From assembly GCA_964036155.1 (NCBI GenBank), contig OZ038422.1, positions 42,183,201-42,247,200 on the forward strand: 64,000 nt of DNA. Direction: 5' to 3'. The notes below the pieces were generated by a model. That model had not been told where the DNA came from. It was given only the letters and a program-made list of their open reading frames with translations, and searched no databases. The translations under genes were made by a program, and so were the position numbers. Positions 39,467-48,637 of this stretch are shown here, in pieces (within the stretch, counting starts at the first letter, position 1; every line of letters starts with the position of its first letter). Origin of the DNA: Diploscapter coronatus (lineage: Eukaryota > Nematoda > Chromadorea > Rhabditida > Rhabditidae).

Positions 39467-40370
39467 ATCAAATCGAATAAGTTTTCCTATTTTAGAACAA
39501 GAAATAGAATGATCTGGTACAATAGCAGAGTTGAGCAATGTAATAAAATGAAAAATAATCCCCCTTTTATAAGAACTTATTAATATTGGCAGAGACAAAC
39601 CACTATGAAGCCCTGCATCCACTATCAGATGCATGATAGGCTGCTTTATTAAATGTTTCGTCACAAACTGAATACGATACTTGAACTTATGAAATATATG
39701 AGAAACGTGATGACGTCCTCATTCTTTGAAGCTGACCTATCTAAATGTATTATTTATTCTAAAAATAATAACTTTATAAGATACTCCAATGGTCATGGAA
39801 TTACCATAACCACATACATATATTTTGTAAAGTCTTTTACTTGAATATGTGACCATATTGTATATTTTCTGAGAAAAAATATTCTTTACCTTTGAAGGAA
39901 GACTTCTGTATATCGAAGCATTGTTATTTATTTTCTTTGAAATTTTTTTTATTATTCTTGATAAAAAAAAACTCATGTACTTGATTTGTTCAACTTTCGA
40001 CGTTTTTTGCATTGAGATTTAAAACTAACTTTCAGAGAATATTTTTACTTCACTTTACCGAATTATACAATATTTTATTTCAAAAAAATCCCTAAAAAAC
40101 AATCCGAGCAGCAATAGAAGGCAATATACAACCAGAAATGATTTTGAACTTTGATTTATTTCATCCTTTCATTATCATATCAGATAAAATTTGTGCAGAA
40201 TTTTATGGTTAGAAGTTATCTAATACTCCTATAAAATTCCAGCAAGTCTGTCCAAAGAAAGTAGGTGAAATATTAGGGTGTTCGGAAATTCCTGTCCGAT
40301 GATTTTCAAAAATTTGTATTTATATATCAAAATTGTTCTATAGCAAATGGTTATTATAACATGGGAGGCG

Positions 40371-40791
40371 AGCGTTATCCAACAAAGTGCAGCGTTATCC
40401 AACAAAGAAATATCAACTGTAGCGTTATCCAACAAAGTACTAAAACTTTAGAAAATAAGTAATTACAAGGCATTTTACATTCATCGATGTTCATAATTAT
40501 GGAAAACATAAAATATCCATTTCATATCATTTTATACACGATATTTTTTGAATATTTTTTATTGAAGAAAAGAGAAGAGGGTAACTCGGGAATTATGAAA
40601 ATATCATCAAAAACTTCTATTTTTGGATACATCCAAGTGACTAAGGAAATCGTCGATGTCGATGACTGGTCTCATTCAATTTTTAGTTTATGATAACGTT
40701 GTTGCTGTACTCTTCAATAATGGGGTATCAATTTAAATTTCTCCATTCAACACTGTTTTAATTGTCTTTTTCATTTTTGTTGGATAACGCT
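40371..40791. mobile_element. small element nested in mariner
   Basis: Three direct copies of AGCGTTATCCAACAAAG (40371, 40391, 40421) stand at the left. An inverted copy, TTTGTTGGATAACGCT, stands at 40776-40791. Just outside, on the right, mariner transposase sequence begins. No recognisable protein lies inside. Confidence 0.6.
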
Positions 40792-40816
40792 ACGCACCCA
40801 ATTTCTGAAAAATCTA

Positions 40817-41151
40817 ATGATTGGAGATGAGATCTGGATCCTCTATGAGAACATCACACGCTCAGTCTTATGTGATAAAGGAAACCCAGAACAAACTAGA
40901 AACGCTTGGTTGGGAGACGATTCTCCACCCACCTTATTCCCCTGGTCTCGCTCCTTCCGACTATCACCTGTTCCGCCCTCTGAAGCAGTTCCTGGCGGGT
41001 AAATCGTCCGCGAAGCATGGAGACCCAAAATTGGCTCTCCGACTTTTTCGACTCCCAGCCACCCGAGTTCTGGGCCAAAGGAATCAGTGATCTCCCCATT
41101 CGTTGGACTACTGTTGTTGATAACTCAGATGGTGATTATATCATTGATTGA
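40817..41151 (+). pseudogene. mariner transposase fragment
   Basis: Remnant of a DD34D transposase with an internal deletion, one frameshift and a lost third catalytic Asp, as described for the enclosing element. The LAPSDYHLF motif is the clearest family mark. Confidence 0.85.
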
Positions 41152-41619
41152 ACCTAAGTAGAAATAAAGATATGAACAAAAATTCTCATGTCAATTTTTG
41201 GGACATTAATTATGCACCAACCTAATATTAAAGAAAATTTTGATACCGGACTCACTTGGTATGTTTACTGTTGATTTGATTTGATCCATTTTTTCTTATT
41301 CCTCACTCTTTCTTCGTTTCTCATTCTTGCGTTTTATTTTCCTGATTTTAGTAGACAATGATATAAGTTATCGATAGTACCAACACCAAATACAGCCATT
41401 TCTAATAATCTAATCATTTTATCTTCATTCGTTTCTGCTTACTTTCATGACGCCATTCTTCAAGTAAAATTTCATGGAGTAATTGCAATAAAATTTATTA
41501 TCGTGTTGTGTTGCAGTATGCAATATTTTCCGAAAATTGTATTATGGTACAAACAAGTTAAAATTAGGATAAAAAAATTTCAATAATATTTTTAGAGAGA
41601 AAAAGAGGGAGAAAGAATA

Positions 41620-41756
41620 GAGTGGTGTTAGTTTGGTATGCTCAAAATCGAAACTAACAGCACTCTATGGGGTAAGGAAAGGGTAAAGGGAGAAACTCAC
41701 GCCGAGTTTATGCTGACAGGCAAGCAGACTTCTGTATGAACTCGTTGCGTGAGTTT
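41620..41756. repeat. two adjacent short hairpins
   Basis: First: AGAGTGGTGTTAGTTT (from 41620) pairs with AAACTAACAGCACTCT, with a loop of about 14 bases. Second: AAACTCACGCCGAGTTTA (from 41692) pairs with TGAACTCGTTGCGTGAGTTT (to 41756), with a loop of about 25 bases. Both would fold as compact stem-loops if transcribed; nothing else suggests function. Confidence 0.45.
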
Positions 41757-43379
41757 AACCTAAGGTGTGGTGATTCTCTAAGAAAGGTGGTAGAAAGATG
41801 ACTGGTCTATTTGAGAAGACCACGAAACGAAGGGATGACAAAACGAAAGGCTCAGTTCGAGAGAGATATCAAGATACTTGCCAGTCGACCTCGTTGAGAG
41901 GAAACACCGCAAGAGGCACAGGAAAAAGGTGAGAATAAAATGCGAAATGAGTTATACGATTGGTGAGAGAAGGACAGACACTGGTTAGTTGTTACAAGGT
42001 AAAATGAAAATTGGGATATTACCAAACTTTATTGCTCCACAAAGGAAGAAATGCAAAAACACAAAAAATGAAAAATTTTTAAACTATCAAAGGTTCGCAA
42101 AGCAGTCTCTAAAGAGAAAAGGGAGCAAGAGAAAACACCAACAGGTTGATCGAGATCCTTGGCGGGTCAACTGCAAGTTCAAGATTAAAAGAATTCTTTA
42201 GAAGTGTTCATTTTTTAAAAATATTTTTGATTATTTAACTTCGATTCATGATGGACTGTTGTACCTTTCTTTGTAACTTAAAATTTTTTAAAACTTTTCG
42301 AACCGAGAAAAGCGCAAAATTGTCAGTTTCAAAAAGAACACATTTTCACTACAAATTCAGCTTGTAGGCAAAATTTATGCGCTGATTTTTTTCACAGAAC
42401 CATTTTATCAGATATATCGTCGATCTAGATAGGATTTTTTTTTGTTTAAACACTCGGAGTTTGAAGGGCACTTCCTTCCTAAATTATTGATTTCCAACTC
42501 ACGATTTTTTATCAAAGACGCATTTTTGCAAGGGACGAAGCTTGGGAACTATGCCTAATCTCTACTAAGAGATTCTGTGATAAGACGGCGATTGTGCAGC
42601 GGTAGGAGAAAGAGGGGGGAGAGATCGTTGTGTAGTCGCCGCGTTTTTCCTCCTGTTATCCTCGTGATATCCCCGCGTTATTGCCGCAAGTTCTCTTAAT
42701 CTCCGCCTTCTATAAGATTCAGATACGCGTTGAACACGTTTGCTGTTTGGTGATTTTTCTATTTTTTTCGTTTCTCATTTTTTCATCGAATTTAGCATAA
42801 TCACATTGATTGAAGCTCTTCTAAATAGACTATGCGTATTCTTCATCTTCTCGCTCGCCCTCCACATGGCCCGCAAACATTCTCATTTTCATGCGAATTT
42901 GAACATTTTTATGGCCTACTATTTGACTAACTGTTGCACGGGGATAATTTGTCGTTCTGTCATCATTGCCTATCAATTACAAATCTCACTGTGGACTCCT
43001 CTGCCCTCTTTTCCCGGTCTTTTCGCACACTACTTCGCCTTATCTGAACGTCCCCTTATGCCTTGCGAAATTTAAATATGTTTTCCCGTGACTCACCCTA
43101 AAACAATGACAATGATGACTACCAATGTCGTTAAATCAATTAAATTTTATCATAAGGTTGCACTACAAATTACAAACGTTTTGAGGATTTATCAAAACTT
43201 CAAAAATATTTGGTCGGCGAATGCTAATGGACCCAATGGTCATCATTACTTATCAATAGCCCATAGAACCTTTTTCTTAGAAAGAGCTTAATTATTATAG
43301 CCCGTTATGACGCGATTTTTTAAAGTTTCACCTGATAAGGTTTGAACGCACATCCAGGGGATGTCGTTTGGCGCCTTTA

Positions 43380-43739
43380 CTAATTCTTGGAGCCGTGGGA
43401 AACGGGGCCCTCAAAATGTTTGTACACGGCGAGATAGGCGAAATAGACGATCGCCAAGAGGACGAAAATCACGATAGCTAAAATTTCACCGAATTGTTGT
43501 AGAAAAAAACATGTTTTCTTTGATTTTTGTAAAAATGATTTATTGAAGAGCCTACCCGGAATGTAGATTTTGGGTCTAAGGAGCAATTCCTTGAGCTTTC
43601 TGATCATCTTCCAGATGAGTTTCGCGTAGCTCGAGGCATTTTGCGACTCTCTGTTCATGTTCAGGTTGGTCGACTCTCCGTCCATCATCAGGTTGGTCGA
43701 CTCTCCGTCCATGTTCAGTCTGATCGGCTTGTCGCTCAT
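43380..43739 (-). CDS. small single-pass membrane protein with N-terminal repeats
   Basis: Unrecognised. The ATG gives MSDKPIRLNMDGESTNL followed by two more imperfect copies of the N(L/M)MDGESTNL unit, then a basic stretch (KLIWKMIRKLKELLLRPKI), a hydrophobic helix (AIVIFVLLAIVYFAYLAVY) and a short polar end (KHFEGPVSHGSKN). A 78-base intron (43555-43478, GTAGGC...TTTTAG) fits nematode rules; with exons 43739-43556 and 43477-43380 the product is 93 residues. The intron is a multiple of three with no stop, so retention would give a 119-residue form with 26 extra residues. The layout (cytosolic acidic/basic segment plus C-terminal membrane anchor) resembles micropeptide regulators or tail-anchored proteins, but I claim no function. 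Confidence 0.6.
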   Translation of the reverse strand: MSDKPIRLNMDGESTNLMMDGESTNLNMNRESQNASSYAKLIWKMIRKLKELLLRPKIYIPGRLFNKSFLQKSKKTCFFLQQFGEILAIVIFVLLAIVYFAYLAVYKHFEGPVSHGSKN

Positions 43740-44899
43740 GTTTAGATTGGTTGCGTACTTTGTCTTTATTAAGTACCGTTTAGAAATTCTAAAAGATAGG
43801 AAAAAGTTGAATCTTTGACGTCGGTTGTTTGTAGGGGTAATTGCAAGGTGTTGGCCCGCGGGCCTTCCATCGTCCAGGTATAAGTTACATTCGATGGACT
43901 AACGAAATTGGTCATATTAGAATTATAGCTAGCCTAATTATCTAATTGAGGTAAATAAGACATAATTCAATCGAAGTTTGAAGCTTGACCATGATTCATG
44001 GTAGATGTGATGAGGAGGTTGTGAAATTTAGGTGCGTTTCAAAAAGTTTCAAGAAGATAAGGTGAATTAACGGAATTAATGTTAGCATGGGTTGCAAGGC
44101 AACAATTAACATAATTATGGTTAATTAAAATCGATAATTACAAATATAGTTTCTCAATTGAGCTCTTTCGCTTTTCTCACCCTCTCAAATTAGAGCGGCC
44201 TAAAATTTTCTAGCCTATCACGCGATTTTTCAGGATGACTATCGATTTTGCACAATATGATGACAATTCAGTTGGTGATTAGTGCAGAATTGTACGAAAT
44301 TTTCTTTAGAATAAATTCTGAATTTGTCTTTAGGTCTTGATAAATTCACAAAAGAATAGAAATACCCTTTAGAAAATATATTTAAAAATAATGAAGGTCC
44401 AGATATTCATTGTTTATTGCAATTAGTCGAGATATGATGGTGGGAACTTAAAGTACATAAAATAATTCAGATTTTGAATCTTGAACTTCATCTGCTTATG
44501 AATGTAAAGCGAACCAGGAAAGGGAAATGCACAAATATTAAGGAAAGGCTAGCGACCTACGGGCAGTATAAATGGGGAAGATTACTGTAACTCGAAATGA
44601 GAGAGTGGTATGCTGACAGGCGCAAGGGGGAAGAAGAAAGGATGCTCGAAAACAAAAATTCGACCAGAAAAGAAATTTGCTCAATCAGGACAAAGTCCAA
44701 ATGCGTAAATTATTGCTGATTGGAGGAGAGAGAAAGTCGATATTCCGCAGATGACATCAAATTTAGACACGAAATAGTGAGTCACGCAGAAGAGGAACGA
44801 GACGAATAGAGCACAATTTTGGGATATAAACGTTATTTCCAATCAATGGGGGACGGAAACGATAGAGAAGGACTGATAAGGAGGGGAACGGTCTGCAGT

Positions 44900-45175
44900 G
44901 CCGTGCGGTGCGGTTGCGGTGGATAAAATAAGAAATTGACACGGTGGCAAAATTTCACCAAAAGCCCCTAATCTGTTCACAGAGAAAAGGTCACTTATTC
45001 CTCCCGCATTCATCCCGAGTCGGCTCCGCTGAGGGTCCTATTCGGGACGAATACAAGACGAATGCGAAACGAATGTGAGAGGAACACGTGAACTTTGCTC
45101 TGTGACTGTACCAATTGTCAACTCTTTCGTAATGTAGACTTGGGACTTTTCCACCGCACCGCGGGTGCGTTGCGT
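44900..45175. mobile_element. long imperfect palindrome, MITE-like
   Basis: Outer arms GTGCGGTGCGGTTGCGGTGG (left, 44904) and CCACCGCACCGCGGGTGCG (right, 45151) are inverted copies. Inner arms CACAGAGAAAAGGTCAC (about 44980) and GTGAACTTTGCTCTGTG (about 45090) are also inverted, continuing as TTCCTCCCGCATTC facing GAATGTGAGAGGAA. The middle shows CATCCCGAGT and TCGGGACGA. A fold-back of about 275 bases without an ORF. Confidence 0.6.
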
Positions 45176-45298
45176 TATCTGCCACTCTCTACGATCTACT
45201 CCTAAATTTTGTATCATGGAGTGAGAAGAAACGAATCTGAAAATTTGAGAGGAAGAAAAAGAAGCTAGAAGCAGAAAAATCTAATCACTTTGGCTACA

Positions 45299-45479
45299 GC
45301 TTCAACATTAAAAAGGTGGAAGATGGAATCATCCTTTATTTGAATTTTAAAATTGTCGAAGAAAAATTAGGAATCTATAATAGGGACTTTGAAAGTTTTT
45401 CGATTCAAAATAGGAAATGCTTATATGTAAGAGCGATTGATGAAACTTAAAGAAATATCTATTATGAGTAATCTAAATC
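45299..45479 (+). repeat. flanking direct duplication, left copy
   Basis: A sequence of about 180 bases starting CTTCAACATTAAAAAGGTGG and containing TTTGAAAGTTTTTCGATTC and ATTATGAGTAATCTAAAT recurs at 45731-45906. The two copies flank the minisatellite. Confidence 0.7.
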
Positions 45480-45530
45480 TAATAAACACCCAGGCAAAGT
45501 CTCCTTTTCGAACAAGAGAAATACAGGAAT

Positions 45531-45712
45531 GAGCAAAAGAGTTCGAGATTTTGAGAGGGAGAGAAGAATACAGAAGTGAGGAAAAAGAGTTCGAGATTTT
45601 GAGAGAGAGAAGAATACAGAAGTGAGCAAAAAGAGTTCGAGACTTTGAGAGAGAGAAGAATACAGAAGTGAGCAAAAAGAGTTCGAGACTTTGAAAGAGA
45701 AGAGACAGGAAA
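45531..45712 (+). repeat. 46-bp minisatellite, about four copies
   Basis: The unit begins GAGCAAAAAGAGTTCGAGAC and ends AGAAGAATACAGAAGT. Copies differ by a few bases; the last is partial. The minus-strand open frames it creates (Ser/Leu-rich repeats in three frames) are not believable proteins. Confidence 0.85.
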
Positions 45713-45730
45713 GCAACACAACTCGTTTAC

Positions 45731-45906
45731 AGCTTCAACATTAAAAGGTGGAACTATATTTTATTTGGGTTTGAAAAATCTGGAAACAAATTCAGAATTT
45801 ACAATAGAGACTTTGAAAGTTTTTCGATTCGAAATAGGAAATGCTTACATGTGTAAGAGCGATCGATAAAATAGCAGGAAGTATCGATTATGAGTAATCT
45901 AAATTA
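45731..45906 (+). repeat. flanking direct duplication, right copy
   Basis: Diverged copy of 45299-45479, sharing TTTGAAAGTTTTTCGATTC, AATAGGAAATGCTTA and ATTATGAGTAATCTAAATT. It suggests one ancestral unit was duplicated and the minisatellite expanded between the copies. Confidence 0.7.
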
Positions 45907-46205
45907 AGATTACATCATAAAATAGGGCATTATGAATTTCGATAATTTCTTTAATGTTAAATAACACTATTTAAATAAAGATTTTGAAATCAATAGTGTA
46001 CAACTTCATGGTGATGCAATTCTTGGATTGAGGAGCTCAAGTTCCTTGAAAATTATGCTGCTGAGCTCAGTTATAATTATCATTCAAATCAATACATCAA
46101 ATCAATAATATACAATTTCGTATAAATCAAAGTGTTCCACGAGAAAATCAACCTCCTTATTAAGAAAATGAATTAGTTCAATAATAATATGGATCAAAGT
46201 CCGTC

Positions 46206-46803
46206 TATATGTGTCCAACAGATTCGATTACTCGAGCAGCCACATAAGCAGTAGCTCCATCGGTTGGCGTTTCTGTTTGGAGTCGTTCTAAAAATATTTA
46301 GCTTGTTAAACATTGGTTTTTTTTTTTAAAATTAAATATGATTCGACAAAATCTTAGCTCGAGTCATCTGATTTAGTTGATCTCCAGTGTATCAAGGAAA
46401 TTTTTTTTTCGATAAATATATTTTTCACTAAACTTCACGCACTTTTATAGCTTGAAGATATTACGATGCTCTATTAGTTTATAGCAAATTCATGTGTTCA
46501 AAATATCTTATGACACGTCATGTCACTCATAAAAATCGAGTATGAGATGGTACCCGGTACCCAAGAAGTTGATTGATCCTCAAATTTCGAGCTGATTTTT
46601 CGTCCCTAGGGGTTTTCGCCTACGCTGATGACGAATCTGACGATTAAACTGCGATCCGACCACTTATTCTGCATGAAAAAAGTCAAATTTAATATAAAAA
46701 TATTTATTTTGATCTCCTCTCCACGATTCTGAAAAGATAGCGTCGAAATGACACCGAATAAGGAAGTCATAATGAAAATAGTAAAAGATGCGGAAAATAT
46801 CAT
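46206..46803 (-). CDS. possible small secreted peptide gene
   Basis: Weak candidate. The minus-strand ATG at 46803 opens a signal-peptide-like start (MIFSASFTIFIMTSLFGVIS), then a short polar segment. An in-frame acceptor (TTCATGCAG) precedes NKWSDRSLIVRFVIS, which ends at a donor GTAGGC. An exon at about 46287-46208 after TTTTTAG could follow in phase. No family is recognised, and the intron between the hydrophobic part and NKWSD has no convincing donor. It may be chance. Confidence 0.25.
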
Positions 46804-48482
46804 ATCGATTTTTCGCTTTTTAAAATGTTTAATTTTTAAAAAGTGCCAGATTCCGTAAGTTATTTATATCGAGAAGTAGCCCAGATATTCTAGTTTCTGA
46901 AACACTTGACCGTTTTCCTATAAACTGCCAGCTAGCAGAGAAATGTCATTTCTTCGAAGAGTTGTAATGGCTCATTTTTGCTTAAATTCGATTTAGAAAA
47001 TTCGTAAATTTCATAATTCTAAACCAAATTCAATTATTCTTTTTTGTTTGATTACTATGGCTATCTAGCTTATCAGACACCAAAAACTTCTTATTTTATT
47101 GCTTGATAATATATTGATTAAATGCTGTCGAATAGAAAAAGAGTCATTTGATTTGGTCCACAAATTAGAAAGTTATTAATTTTTCTGACATGGGGTATTT
47201 AAAAACTTGAAATTAGCATAACTCCTTCCACTCGCATTTTTTCGAAAAACATAGCATCATGAGAATCAGCATGAAAAGCTATAAGATATGTGAAAGTCAG
47301 CCAAATCGATGAACCTCTGTTCCGCACCACTTTGATTTTTCCTGATATTTACTCTTAGTTACCCTAATTATCCCAAAAGTAACAGCATCATTGTCCAGTG
47401 ATCTCTCCACTCGTTAAATTAATCTTTCTGATAACTCAGATGGTGATTATATCATTGATTGGATCTAGATATAAATAAAGATATTTGTGTCATTTCTTGG
47501 GACAGGGTTTTTGCACCAACCTGATATTTATGCACCTGCTATAATAAAGTGTCAAAAATGAAAAAAATAGCCTAAACCATATTTTAGTTTAAAATCGTTT
47601 AAAATCACACAAAATCGACATCCACTCGTTATTTCGATATGGACCTGTGAAAATAGGCGATCGGATATTCGTCTGTACAAATACGATCTTCAAGTTTCAT
47701 GGAAAGAAAAATAAAAGTCATCGTCCAACCGAGATATTCATTTGAGAAAGTTATCGATAAAATTTATTGTGCACTTTTCAAAGTATACAGATAAGCGGAC
47801 TAGATAAATGTGAAGATATTCTTCGACCTGACGTGTGAAATTCTAAAATTCATTTCTGGCTCTACTGCCACAAGTGGAGCGCGGAGGACGATCGTTATCC
47901 ACCAAACTATCTTTCACCAAGGACTCTGGTGGATAAGAATACACACTCGTTCATTATTTCCAGAAAATGATGAGAGAATTGTCAAATTTGACCAATGACA
48001 TGGCCACTCTGTGTCAAAATAACAGTCAACTGTACAGATTTGCGGCACTGATCATTATTGTGTTGGCATACATTGATTTTCTAAAATGCTTGAATAAGTT
48101 GCACGAAAATGGAGCGTACTCAATAAAATGTATAGCATTCATTTGATCATTCAATCAGCAGAATAAAATACGTATTCAGTTATTTGAAAAATTTCTCAAG
48201 CTGTCAAGATCGTTCAGTCGTATTTACTAAATATCACGTTTGATTTTGATTGAAATTCGGGTATTATGGACGATATCATCTGCAAATATCAATTTAGTGT
48301 CCAAAGTTTGCATTCCGTGCTTTTTAGATGTTTTGAATTTAGTTACCAGTGAAACAAAGGGCTCGCAAGCTCCAAATGCCAAACCGCACAGAACAAAAGT
48401 TTCATTTTGAGGGTGCAAAGCAAAGTGGGCGGAGGGAGTCCATAAATTTTCCGAATGTTGATCCATGATCGTGACGAGGTAC
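46804..48482. other. intergenic with a mariner 3' end
   Basis: AT-rich spacer upstream of the Cys-repeat/vWA gene. Only the mariner-end remnant at 47395-47527 is recognisable. Short open frames at 47810-47998 (+) and 48227-48466 (-) have no support beyond length. Confidence 0.45.
47395..47527 (+). mobile_element. mariner 3'-end remnant
   Basis: It shares GATAACTCAGATGGTGATTA, ATATAAATAAAGATAT-like sequence and the terminal TTGCACCAACCTGATA with the 3' end of the element at 40273-41225. The 5' part is absent. Confidence 0.8.
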
Positions 48483-48490
48483 TATAAAAA
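48483..48490 (+). promoter_or_regulatory. TATA box of Cys-repeat/vWA gene
   Basis: TATAAAAA lies about 150 bases before the ATG. A TTTCAG acceptor sits just before the ATG, so a 5' UTR intron or trans-splicing probably intervenes. Confidence 0.4.
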
Positions 48491-48637
48491 CGGAACTTTT
48501 CACTCAATAGCAAGCCATTCCATCAAGAATATTTGGATATTTCTTGATACTCTGAGAAATACGCTTTATTCTCGGTCTATCAGTCAAGATTCAGATTTCC
48601 TGTGCTGAATACCAATCTTGATATTTCAGGTAATACA

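Larger units (their letters stand above)
40273..41225 (+). mobile_element. dead mariner-type transposon
   Basis: TA dinucleotides flank ends TTAGGGTGTTCGG (left) and, inverted, TTAGGTTGGTGCA (right), the latter typical of mariner elements. The inside has transposase fragments: MIGDEIWILYENI (first catalytic Asp region), then, after loss of the middle, LGWETILHPPYSPGLAPSD and YHLF, then in another frame SDFFDSQPPEFWAKGI ... DGDYIID and stop at 41149-41151. The second catalytic Asp region is deleted. The third, normally SPD, is SPG, and a frameshift separates the C-terminal part. The element cannot encode a working transposase. Its left half is split by a second insertion at 40371-40791. Confidence 0.85.
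39467..43379. other. intergenic with mariner remnant and small hairpins
   Basis: Upstream of the guanylate cyclase. It contains the mariner remnant (40273-41225) and two short hairpins (41620-41667 and 41692-41756). The rest, including 41.8-43.3 kb, has no ORF that I can relate to a protein family or to a splice pattern. Confidence 0.5.
43740..46207. other. intergenic with palindrome and minisatellite
   Basis: No gene supported. It holds a GC palindrome GGCCCGCGGGCC (43854-43865), a long palindromic element (44900-45175), a 46-bp minisatellite (45531-45712) and a flanking direct duplication. Open frames on the minus strand at 45.4-45.7 kb are products of the tandem repeat. Confidence 0.5.

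Noticed and set aside
40487..40693. 68-residue ORF inside the nested element in mariner
   Set aside because: Short, AT-driven composition and no similarity to transposase motifs.
42740..43075. 111-residue plus-strand hydrophobic ORF
   Set aside because: Looks at first like a membrane protein, but there is no conserved pattern, no acceptor or TATA that fits, and the composition matches AT-rich noncoding DNA.
45421..45721. Overlapping minus-strand Ser/Leu-rich repeat ORFs in three frames
   Set aside because: All three frames are open only because of the 46-bp tandem repeat; no start context, splice sites or domain.
48227..48466. 79-residue minus-strand ORF upstream of the vWA gene
   Set aside because: No signal peptide, no recognisable motif and no splice context; it overlaps the presumed promoter of the vWA gene.
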